From Fibrobacter succinogenes (GTDB lineage: Bacteria > Fibrobacterota > Fibrobacteria > Fibrobacterales > Fibrobacteraceae), in the NCBI GenBank assembly GCA_902779055.1, contig CACZAD010000006.1, forward strand, positions 1 through 64,000: DNA of 64,000 bases, given 5' to 3'. The translations under genes were made by a program, and so were the position numbers. Within the stretch, counting starts at the first letter, position 1; each line of letters starts with the position of its first letter. Positions 17,332 through 24,759 of the stretch are shown here, one piece after another. Under the pieces are notes generated by a model that did not search any database, had not been told where the DNA came from, and was given only the letters and a program-made list of their open reading frames with translations.

Positions 17332-18423
17332 TTATGCAAAATATATTCTTTGAAGCTGAACAAAAGTTTTACGGATGTCAAAACAAGCGCTTTCTAAATG
17401 GACGTTTCTTTTTTTCATACAATTTATTATGATTTCGCTCCATTTTTGCGAGGGTTGCAAAGCGTTCAAAGAATAAAACTCTTTTGAAATACAGACTTCA
17501 TCCGGAACGCTTTCGCTCACAACACATGGCAATCCATTATATTGCGCCTCCAACAAAACAATCCCTAGTCCTTCCCACAACGAAGGAAAAGCGAATACAT
17601 CCATTGCACTATAGAACGGAGCCGGATCCTTCTGAAGTCCAGCAAAGATTACGGCATTCGACAAGCCTAGTGATTCAATTTTCTGTTTAATATGTTCCTG
17701 CAAAGGGCCATCCCCCAGCAGCAGCAATTTTGCCCCCACATTTCGCTTATGGAGTTCAGCAAATACATCTATCAAAAACTCGTGATTTTTCTGTGGATAG
17801 AATCTTCCCACATGCCCAATTACAAAATCACCATCCTTGATTCCACAACGTCCTCGAATTTCCTTACGAGATGTTTCACTAAACTTAAATCGTTCTGGAT
17901 CAATAGCATTGGGCAAAATCGTCACATTTCCTTTCTTTACAGCACTTTTGCCCCAGCCATTAATTGCAGCAGCTTCACCACAAGCAAGCCAGTGAGTGGC
18001 GAAAAGTTTGCAAGGGATGCGCATTATAGCACAAAGGAGATTCTGAGGCAAGGCCCGGAATGACGAGTCTATGGTATACGCTTGATGATGATGAGCAATC
18101 CGCTTTTTAATGCCGGCAAGCATTGCCAATAAGCACACGTAGCTATTCATATACCAGTCCAAATGGCAATGAACAACATCATAACGGCCATTACGGAAAA
18201 TATTAAACATCGTCCACAAATGCTTTAACGGATGATGCACCTTGTCAGGAACCTGAATGCAGTTGATTCCGGCTTCGCGGAAGCGCTCCAAAATCTGCGG
18301 GTTCGGCTCGTACTGATAAAGCAAATCAAAATGGATGTCGCGCATACGTGAACAATAGTTCAAAACGACTTGTTCTGAACCGCCACCAACAATCCCGTGA
18401 AGCACATGACAAACGCGAATCAT
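17332..18423 (-). CDS. GT4-family glycosyltransferase
   Basis: A GT-B enzyme: N-terminal VCHVLHGIVGGGSEQVVLN, inter-domain VIGHVGRFYPQKNHEFLIDV (~180) and the donor-site E-x7-E motif in WEGLGIVLLEAQ. It likely adds a sugar to the lipid-linked repeat unit with retention of configuration. The frame opens at 18447, but the product then begins MENIYFLN before MIRVCHV; I use the ATG at 18423, which fits GT4 N-termini. The divergent neighbour starts at 18448, leaving only 24 bp between start codons. Confidence 0.87.
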   Translation of the reverse strand: MIRVCHVLHGIVGGGSEQVVLNYCSRMRDIHFDLLYQYEPNPQILERFREAGINCIQVPDKVHHPLKHLWTMFNIFRNGRYDVVHCHLDWYMNSYVCLLAMLAGIKKRIAHHHQAYTIDSSFRALPQNLLCAIMRIPCKLFATHWLACGEAAAINGWGKSAVKKGNVTILPNAIDPERFKFSETSRKEIRGRCGIKDGDFVIGHVGRFYPQKNHEFLIDVFAELHKRNVGAKLLLLGDGPLQEHIKQKIESLGLSNAVIFAGLQKDPAPFYSAMDVFAFPSLWEGLGIVLLEAQYNGLPCVVSESVPDEVCISKEFYSLNALQPSQKWSEIIINCMKKRNVHLESACFDIRKTFVQLQRIYFA

Positions 18424-18447
18424 ATTCAAAAAATATATATTTTCCAT

Positions 18448-20172
18448 ATGCCTATTAAAAGAGCCCTCACTTATTCTGTCGTTATCAACCTGTTCTTTCT
18501 TGCTCTTTGCCTGATTTTTGGCGACCTAAAGTTTGGCGCCATCGACGACTACTTTATGGCAGCACGACTCACAGGCGCACTAGGCACAGATTACAATCCA
18601 CACTTGATTTTCGTGAATGCCATTTACGGCTATGCGCTATTGCCATTATACCACCTATTCCCTAAACTCGGCTGGTATTACATCGGCGAAATGTTTGCCG
18701 TATTCCTATCATTTACAGTTATTGGCTACGTATTATTACAGAGATGCGGTGAACGTTGGGGAGCCATCCTCGCAGCTCTTTTTACAGCACTTTTCGCCAG
18801 CGACTTTTATTTGGTGGTTCAATTTACGCAATGCGCCTCTATTTTAAGCGCAGCAGGAATGCTGCTATTCGCATACGGTATCATTTCACTGGATTGCCAC
18901 GCCCCTAATGGAGTTCGCAATGACGTTTTGGGAAAAAATCAAACCATAGTTCCGTTTATTTTAGGCGTAATACTTATGCTCTGGGGTTCCGTAATGCGAT
19001 GGCAAGCATTCTTGATGGGCCTGCCGTTCTTTTGCCTTGGACTACTATTTATTTTGCGTGAATGCTGGAATGCAAAAATTCACGTAATCGCCAGCCTCGT
19101 CTTTCTTTTTGCAGGAACATTTTCCATACATAATTGGGATCAAAGTATATACAAAGCCACGGAATACAAAGACTTCATAAAATTTCAAAATCCCCGCGTC
19201 ATCTTAGGAGATAAATCGAACTACAACCAGAATGCCGTTTACGAAGATGCCGAAGAATTAGGCCTTTCCGGCAAAGACTATCACATGCTCACAGAATGGG
19301 TGCTATACGATACAGAAGTATTCTCTGTAGACAGTCTCAAACAATACACAGACATCATCCCCCCATATCGAGAGGATATTCCAACACAAAGCATTCCACG
19401 CAATATTCTAAAAGCACTTTCACACTCTCTACACGCCCCTCTTTTTTGGGTATGGTTCATTCTCTGCATAATAGTCTATGTAACCAGCCAAAAAAAATTC
19501 TTATATCTATGGGCGTCTCTAGCACTAGTACTAGCCCTGATAGCAAAACTAATCACTATGGGCCGCCTAGTTTACCGTGTTGAAAGCGGTTTTTGGCTTT
19601 ATGCAGCAGTCCTCACGATACCTCTTTTGGGGCACTTCACAAAAAGAATTCCGAAAAAAATAAACTATATCATATTAGGGGTAATTGCAATTACCAACAT
19701 AGTAGTTTACACAATATCAGGAAAAATTGTTCATGACCCAAGTTCCGGGGAAACGCGTACTTTAGCAATAAAAGACTCCACCGATTACACTCAAGTTTTT
19801 AATTACATCGATAGCCAACCCGATAAGATGTTTTTGCTTTCCATGAACGCTTTTATGCGGTTCAGTCACCATCGTAATCCACCTTACTTGGCAACACCCG
19901 TTGGCACATACCGCAATACAATTTCCTTTGGCTACTGGACTCCTTATTTACCAGAAATAACAAAAGCTCTAGCAGATTACGGCATAAGCAATCCAATCAA
20001 AGACGTTGTCCTTGATAACGTCATCGTTCTTAACGAGCCCGGTCTTGTTGATTTTTTGCAGCGCCACTATTACGACAGCGTAGCCGTTGACACACTCAAA
20101 GCCATCGGAGAAATGACCTTCTTTAAATACAGGCTTGTCCATTCGGACTCAAAGCAAACGGAGGGTAAATAA
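18448..20172 (+). CDS. Polytopic membrane protein, possible GT-C-type enzyme
   Basis: A 574-residue protein with roughly ten hydrophobic helices in the first ~425 residues and a C-terminal soluble, probably periplasmic, domain. The loop after the first helix contains GAIDDYFMAARLTGALG, an acidic pair in the position used by GT-C (PMT/GtrII-like) glycosyltransferases. I do not recognise a precise family. The ATG at 18448 follows TATATT by six bases with no Shine-Dalgarno; an upstream ATG at 18397 would lie inside the divergent gene. The stop overlaps the next start by one base. Confidence 0.68.
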   Translation: MPIKRALTYSVVINLFFLALCLIFGDLKFGAIDDYFMAARLTGALGTDYNPHLIFVNAIYGYALLPLYHLFPKLGWYYIGEMFAVFLSFTVIGYVLLQRCGERWGAILAALFTALFASDFYLVVQFTQCASILSAAGMLLFAYGIISLDCHAPNGVRNDVLGKNQTIVPFILGVILMLWGSVMRWQAFLMGLPFFCLGLLFILRECWNAKIHVIASLVFLFAGTFSIHNWDQSIYKATEYKDFIKFQNPRVILGDKSNYNQNAVYEDAEELGLSGKDYHMLTEWVLYDTEVFSVDSLKQYTDIIPPYREDIPTQSIPRNILKALSHSLHAPLFWVWFILCIIVYVTSQKKFLYLWASLALVLALIAKLITMGRLVYRVESGFWLYAAVLTIPLLGHFTKRIPKKINYIILGVIAITNIVVYTISGKIVHDPSSGETRTLAIKDSTDYTQVFNYIDSQPDKMFLLSMNAFMRFSHHRNPPYLATPVGTYRNTISFGYWTPYLPEITKALADYGISNPIKDVVLDNVIVLNEPGLVDFLQRHYYDSVAVDTLKAIGEMTFFKYRLVHSDSKQTEGK

Positions 20173-21356
20173 TGAAAAAGTTACTCTACCCGTTAATCGC
20201 CAGCGCACTTATCACAATAGTCCCATTCCTACTCACATTTGAAAAAGGGCAAGACATTATCCGCGGACTATTCGGCTTCGAATATTTCGCCATACTGCTG
20301 TTCATTGTTCTTTTCAAAAGGGTGCGCGGAGTTCTAATACTATTAGTAGCATTACTTTTAACAATCGCATGGCTCGATTTGCAGAATCTCCTAGCCATAA
20401 AAAATTGGAGTACCGGTTGGTACGGATTGATTCCATTCGTCACCTGCGGGCTTGCCATCGCAATAGTTTGGCAAACAAAGCCTTTCAAATTCAACGCAAT
20501 ATGTTTCATTCTTTTCATAGCACTCATTCTGCACCTAGAAGCAAACAATCAATACGCAGCACAGCCATTGGCTCAATTCCCTACAATTGATTATCTCGAA
20601 CGCACAGTCCCAAAGCCCATCCAACGAACTAAAATTGCAGAAGATTACAAGAACAAATACATAGTCACAGACTCAGTGACGATTACCCGGGATTATATCG
20701 ATTCAACCCGTAACAACGTCATCATCCTTGTCGAAAGTTGGGGATTACCCCTAGACATTCGACGTTTCGAAAAACAGCTTGAATTTTTCAACGGAAAAAC
20801 AACTGCCGTGGGCATCCACAACCGGATGTACAGCAGAACCCGCACCGCCGAGCGAGAAGACTTAATCAAAGCAATTTCAAGAGATTCAACAGGTCACAAA
20901 GACACAACATTCTTGCCCCAAACATACGCAACCAACGGCTACAGCACAACATTTCTATTCGGTGGCGATAGCCTTGAGCAATTCAGATTCAAATACATTC
21001 ACAACATAGGCTTCGAACACGCCATTTATGGCAACGGCCTTGATGATTCAACAATGATTTCAAAAATCGACAGCATCCTTACCGAATCAAGCCCAAACCA
21101 TTTCATAGCGTGGACAACAAGAAATACAAAATTTCCAATGCTGGAGTTTCCGAATATATATAACAGCAATCCCGATGCAATAGACTCAGCCTACACCAAG
21201 CGATTGACGCAAACGCTTTCTTCAATCGCCAGTTTAGCACGCAAACACCCCGAAACAAGATTCATAATTCAAGGCGACCACAATCCCATTCTCTCGCCCA
21301 TTAAATTTCAGGAACGCTTCTATAAACGCTGGGTTCCATTTATAGTACTGAATTAA
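20172..21356 (+). CDS. Membrane-anchored alkaline-phosphatase-fold enzyme (sulfatase/phosphoglycerol transferase-like)
   Basis: Four to five N-terminal helices (~5-120) are followed by a periplasmic domain with NVIILVESWG (~186-195), a Thr-containing segment SRTRTAERED where LtaS/OpgB-like enzymes hold the nucleophile Thr, and IIQGDHNPILSP near the end, resembling the metal-binding GDHxP. It may transfer a phospho-alcohol group onto the exported glycan. The domain is shorter than in LtaS, so an inactive or divergent member remains possible. It is translationally coupled to the preceding membrane protein. Confidence 0.66.
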   Translation: MKKLLYPLIASALITIVPFLLTFEKGQDIIRGLFGFEYFAILLFIVLFKRVRGVLILLVALLLTIAWLDLQNLLAIKNWSTGWYGLIPFVTCGLAIAIVWQTKPFKFNAICFILFIALILHLEANNQYAAQPLAQFPTIDYLERTVPKPIQRTKIAEDYKNKYIVTDSVTITRDYIDSTRNNVIILVESWGLPLDIRRFEKQLEFFNGKTTAVGIHNRMYSRTRTAEREDLIKAISRDSTGHKDTTFLPQTYATNGYSTTFLFGGDSLEQFRFKYIHNIGFEHAIYGNGLDDSTMISKIDSILTESSPNHFIAWTTRNTKFPMLEFPNIYNSNPDAIDSAYTKRLTQTLSSIASLARKHPETRFIIQGDHNPILSPIKFQERFYKRWVPFIVLN

Positions 21357-21383
21357 TTTTTCAACTTAATAAAGAAGTGTAGT

Positions 21384-21599
21384 TCATTCGGCCATTTCTT
21401 TCTTGTACATCTCTGCAATATACGATGGACCGTAGCTCCAATACTTTTGCGTTTCATCATAAAGTAAACTTGCCGTATGGGACTTCAAAAATGTCGGCAT
21501 TAAATCCGATGGAGAACAGCCTTGTTCTTTTGCTAAATCCATAACAACCATCGAAATTAACATATCTATGGCTGCATCAATTTGTTCTTGGGTTACAGC
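21384..21599 (-). CDS. Small protein of the DUF3791/DUF3990 operon
   Basis: A 71-residue acidic helical protein with the pattern SHTASLLYDETQKYW and GPSYIAEMYKKE, which I associate with small proteins next to DUF3990. The ATG at 21599 overlaps the stop codon of the DUF3990 gene (ATGGCTGTAA), so the two are translationally coupled; the longer frame to 21632 would be embedded in that gene. A role as antitoxin or accessory factor is inferred from position only. Confidence 0.7.
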   Translation of the reverse strand, partial: AVTQEQIDAAIDMLISMVVMDLAKEQGCSPSDLMPTFLKSHTASLLYDETQKYWSYGPSYIAEMYKKEMAE

Positions 21600-22159
21600 C
21601 ATACACATTCCTCTTTTAAGAACTTTAGGCATTGTAAAGACTTACCTGTTCTAAAGCAATATTGATTTTTAAGGCGTTCTGGTAGCAATAGGGAAATGCA
21701 CAAATCATCGGCTTGTTTTGATCCAACAACACCAAAGGAACCAAGCATATAAGTAACTATGGTCAAGTTCGTTGCATCGTTGGCTATCTTGCCGCCAATA
21801 ATATCGTACTTTAAGCAATCCTGAACAATGTCATCGAATGAAGACTTGCGACGATGTCCAACGACACAGTGCAACCAATCCGCATCGGCATCAGGGAATA
21901 TTTTCATTTGCAAATCGCCACATTCATTAAATGAAAACGACGACACAATTCCAAATTTTTGAGACTCTTCGACATCGCCATTTTCAAGAGCGTGTCTCAA
22001 GCTAATCTTGGCAAAAGACTTTGCCTGTTCAATATCGGTAGTCAAGTAAAAACCTTGACCAAAGTCTTTATACTTAGCGCATTTTTTCAAATCGGGAACA
22101 CGTACGGCACAATAACTACCGTGGTACAGAATTACGCCGTCATTCAGTTTATTTACCAA
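21593..22159 (-). CDS. DUF3990 protein, ADP-ribosyltransferase-like
   Basis: A 188-residue protein with ILYHGSYCAV near the N-terminus and DFGQGFYLTTDIEQAKSFA (~33-51), the pattern of DUF3990. The YHGS and GxGFYLT elements recall the first two motifs of the ADP-ribosyltransferase fold (H-Y type), so NAD-dependent modification of a target is a reasonable hypothesis. Start is TTG at 22159, overlapping the end of the upstream DUF3791 gene by 11 bp. The three-gene arrangement suggests a toxin with flanking control proteins. Confidence 0.75.
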   Translation of the reverse strand: MVNKLNDGVILYHGSYCAVRVPDLKKCAKYKDFGQGFYLTTDIEQAKSFAKISLRHALENGDVEESQKFGIVSSFSFNECGDLQMKIFPDADADWLHCVVGHRRKSSFDDIVQDCLKYDIIGGKIANDATNLTIVTYMLGSFGVVGSKQADDLCISLLLPERLKNQYCFRTGKSLQCLKFLKEECVWL

Positions 22160-22373
22160 TCACGGCCCCCTTTATTTCAAGGTAGTGACGAACATCGTCA
22201 AGAACAGCGTAATCACCTTCAATGTGAAAAAGATCCCAAAACTTTTCAATGTAACGGTATATTCCATATTTCTGGAATATATCATTAACTGCCTGCATTG
22301 TCAGGTTCCATTCTTGCGAGGCCAATCTGACCAGTCTAGCCTGCATATAGGTTATTTGAGCTTCTTTTCCCAT
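22149..22373 (-). CDS. DUF3791 small protein
   Basis: A 74-residue helical protein with FQKYGIYRYIEKFWDLFHIEGDYAVLDDVRHYLE split over the second half, the DUF3791 pattern of an internal Trp/Leu-Phe-His turn and a terminal helix. It leads the operon and overlaps the DUF3990 start. In many genomes DUF3791 precedes DUF3990; an antitoxin role is inferred, not shown. Confidence 0.72.
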   Translation of the reverse strand: MGKEAQITYMQARLVRLASQEWNLTMQAVNDIFQKYGIYRYIEKFWDLFHIEGDYAVLDDVRHYLEIKGAVIGK

Positions 22374-22403
22374 TTGGTACCGAAATTGTTCTTTATTGAA
22401 TAT

Positions 22404-22451
22404 AGAACTTTTTCAATTACAGAGAACTTATGGTCTAAAAAAGGAACTTAT
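22404..22451. repeat. Three GAACTT direct repeats upstream of the DUF3791 operon
   Basis: GAACTT is seen at 22405, 22424 and 22444, i.e. every 19-20 bp, with an inverted GTTCTT at 22388. Two of the copies extend to GAACTTAT. This could be a binding site for a regulator on one face of the helix. Confidence 0.5.
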
Positions 22452-22492
22452 AAAAAACAATTTTTTCCCCAAGAGCTTCACAGCCTCCTATT

Positions 22493-22990
22493 TCAACGTC
22501 CTAACAGAGTAAATGTCGGAGTCAGGACATCTCCACCCGCCGGAACTGTAGCAACGTACTGGATAGCACCGGTGTTATCAACCTCAATAGAGATTTTCCA
22601 GAAAGAATTCTTAGGGACATCGTTCAATGCAACTCGGCTTGTCGCAATCCAACCGACAGCAACAGAATTAGTCTCGGCAGCGATAGAAACATCGTTTCCA
22701 TTACCCTTGATATCACCGCCACCATAACCAAAGTTACTAGTTACAGAAGAATCCGCCGAAATCTTCATACCCGGGCTGCCGTACCCAATTACAGTCCAAG
22801 AGCCAAGCATATGCCTTTCACCTATATAGGCGTTTTGCAATTTAATATAGATCTTTGCAGCAGGACTAAGTTCAGAAGCTTTCGACTTGGCTATCATACC
22901 AAGCAACTTTGGAACGGCAACAGCGCTGAGGATGCTTATGATTACAATCACAACCATCAACTCAATAAGAGTGAATCCTTGTTTTTTCAT
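22493..22990 (-). CDS. Type II secretion/type IV pilin-like protein 1
   Basis: The N-terminus MKKQGFTLIELMVVIVIISI is a class III signal peptide: cleavage after Gly5, Phe+1 and Glu+5, then a long hydrophobic helix. The remainder (~30-165) is a small glycine-rich head domain ending VLTPTFTLLGR. GGGGAG precedes the ATG at 22990; an ATG at 23020 with AAGGA would give a 10-residue longer leader. It is a paralogue of the protein at 23824 and a likely substrate of the prepilin peptidase at 45490. Confidence 0.88.
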   Translation of the reverse strand: MKKQGFTLIELMVVIVIISILSAVAVPKLLGMIAKSKASELSPAAKIYIKLQNAYIGERHMLGSWTVIGYGSPGMKISADSSVTSNFGYGGGDIKGNGNDVSIAAETNSVAVGWIATSRVALNDVPKNSFWKISIEVDNTGAIQYVATVPAGGDVLTPTFTLLGR

Positions 22991-23207
22991 CGCGCTCCCC
23001 AGCAACGATTTTTTATGCATAAAATGTCCTTAAAAACCGACGCCTTTAAAATAGATAATTGACAGAGAAAAAGAACCGATGCAAAAACATTTTACCTAAT
23101 AATGCGAGGAGTTCTTCCGTCATCAGCAAATATTTTGGAATTATTTACTAATTCGTGAGAAATACGTTTCGCTACAGAGAAACATTTTTTTTGATCGCTA
23201 TTTTCTA

Positions 23208-23693
23208 CTATTTCGCGACCTTAGCCGCCATAGTATTCTGCAACTCGATTACTTTTTCTTTTGGCAAATGCGAATACTTTACGATTTCTTCGATGGGTCT
23301 ATTATCAGCAAGCATATCAAGAGCCGTTGCTATGCGTTCGTTATCACGCCCCTTTTCGAAGCTTTCATCAATAGCGTCACTATATGCATAGAGAAAATCT
23401 TTCATATTCGCCTGCCTGATTAAGAGTTCGTCGGTAGCCGTATTGCATTCAATTCGCCTCAGAGCATCTTCGAAAGTAGGATTATCGAATTCCGGCAGCG
23501 AACTTGTAGAACCTGCGTTCTTCAAAATGTAAAACCAACGGTCTTCGTACGTTTCGAGTTTGTCTTTTGGCTTGTCAAACCTGGTAAGGTCAACAATAAT
23601 ATACTTATTTTTTGTAGAGATTGAAATACAGCCTTCCTTGCCGATGCTAGACAGGTTGTAAAGGCCAACTTCATCTCCATAAACATTCTCCCT
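23208..23693 (-). pseudogene. 5'-truncated Rpn-family nuclease/transposase-like gene
   Basis: The open frame from 23693 encodes only the C-terminal part of a PD-(D/E)XK Rpn/PDDEXK_2-type protein: LYNLSSIGKEGC, IIVDLTRF and YEDRWFYILKNAG, then the helical tail EESFEKGRDNERIATAL-like segment and PIEEIVKYSHLPKEKV. The N-terminal region with the catalytic residues is missing, and an in-frame TGA lies at 23694-23696. No good start codon exists before the TTG near 23525. It lies between two pilin paralogues, which may reflect the rearrangement that duplicated them. Confidence 0.7.
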
Positions 23694-23774
23694 TCATATA
23701 GTTAACACGCTTTTTGGGAGATTTTGGTTTACCTGTTTTTGAAATTATTTTGGAAAAATTGATTTAAACGGAAG

Positions 23775-23799
23775 AAAAACACCCACCGAATGGTGGGTG
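23775..23799 (-). terminator. Terminator of pilin gene 2
   Basis: On the minus strand an 8-bp stem (CACCCACC / GGTGGGTG) with a 4-base loop is followed by TTTTT. Confidence 0.88.
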
Positions 23800-23823
23800 C
23801 CCAGAATAAATCTAAAATTTAGA

Positions 23824-24309
23824 TTACTTGCCAATCTTAAGGAAGTTCGGGGTCAAGGCATCACAATTTGTCTGATCCGAATATTCCGGCGTATAAACAA
23901 GCGGAGAACCCGTAGAACCCGTTGCAGTCGTATTTTCAGCAACAGAAATAGTCCAAGTAGAACCAGACTTACAATCATTTAACTTAGCCTGAGCAGTAGC
24001 CTGCCAAGCAGCAGTCTTAGCCAAGCCTTCCAACTTTGTAGTCTCTGCGGTCAAATCAGCCTGGGCATAATTGAAGGACGTAGAATTATTCATATTGTAA
24101 CCGATCATTTTCCAGTTACCAACCTTCGTACCGGATTCAGCAACATATGCGTCCTGCAACTTCACGTATTCGCCTGCAGCCGGGCCAATTTCAGAGGCCT
24201 TGGACTTAGCGATCATACCGAAGAGTTTCGGAACTGCGACTGCGGCGAGGATGCCCATGATAACGATCACGACCATCAATTCAATAAGGGTAAAACCTTG
24301 CTTCTTCAT
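23824..24309 (-). CDS. Type II secretion/type IV pilin-like protein 2
   Basis: MKKQGFTLIELMVVIVIMGI gives the prepilin cleavage site after Gly5 with Glu at +5. The following MIAKSKASEIGPAAGEYVKL is nearly identical to the paralogue at 22493, while the head domain differs (two Cys, DCKSGSTW and QTNCDALTP, may form a C-terminal disulfide). AAGGAG lies 8 nt before the ATG at 24309, so the longer frame from 24336 is rejected. It has its own promoter and terminator and may be the major pilin, given those signals. Confidence 0.9.
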   Translation of the reverse strand: MKKQGFTLIELMVVIVIMGILAAVAVPKLFGMIAKSKASEIGPAAGEYVKLQDAYVAESGTKVGNWKMIGYNMNNSTSFNYAQADLTAETTKLEGLAKTAAWQATAQAKLNDCKSGSTWTISVAENTTATGSTGSPLVYTPEYSDQTNCDALTPNFLKIGK

Positions 24310-24369
24310 AGTGTATCTCCTTGTTTTGTTACACATTCTTTTGAGCGTTATTGCTCGTTTACATTCAGT

Positions 24370-24397
24370 AATATATCTCTTTTTCTTCGAAAAGCAA
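24370..24397 (-). promoter_or_regulatory. Promoter of pilin gene 2
   Basis: On the minus strand TTGCTT (24392-24397) and TATATT (24370-24375) are 16 bp apart, leaving a leader of about 55 nt. A phased TGACA array lies directly upstream. Confidence 0.6.
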
Positions 24398-24399
24398 CA

Positions 24400-24443
24400 C
24401 TTTTATCAAACTTTTGTCAAACTTTTGTCACGTTTTTGTCATG
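24400..24443 (-). repeat. Four 11-bp-phased TG(A)CA repeats upstream of the pilin promoter
   Basis: On the minus strand, TGACAAAAACG, TGACAAAAGTT, TGACAAAAGTT and TGATAAAAGTG follow each other every 11 bp and end next to the -35. The period matches one helical turn, as in activator-binding arrays. Confidence 0.7.
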
Positions 24444-24697
24444 ACCGGGTTTTATCTATGACCAAAGTGCCGTTTTTCGCGAAAAATCGCAAAATATTAA
24501 CCAAACTTTCCGATGAACTATATATAGATAATTTTTTACGAAAAAACCTTTTTTTACTGTTTTTTATATTCCAACTTGGAATATTCGTGATAGTGATCAC
24601 ACCGCATCGTGCACATTCTGTATAAAAATATTTACACAAAAGCGGCATTTTTACGCCAAAAAGAAGGTTTTATCCTTTTTCGCTCGACCATTCCCAT
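24444..24697. other. Gene-free AT-rich stretch
   Basis: Between the pilin regulatory region and the GGDEF terminator I see no gene, RNA or clear repeat. It has several poly-T and poly-A runs and the short inverted pair CGCGAAAAATCGC near 24479. Confidence 0.5.
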
Positions 24698-24720
24698 AAA
24701 AAAAGCCTCACGCAGGAGGC
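24698..24720 (-). terminator. Terminator of the GGDEF gene
   Basis: Minus-strand stem GCCTC / GAGGC with a 6-base loop, followed by seven T. Confidence 0.75.
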
Positions 24721-24759
24721 CAATCTCTGAAAAATATCAGGGCTATACTATATAAGCCA

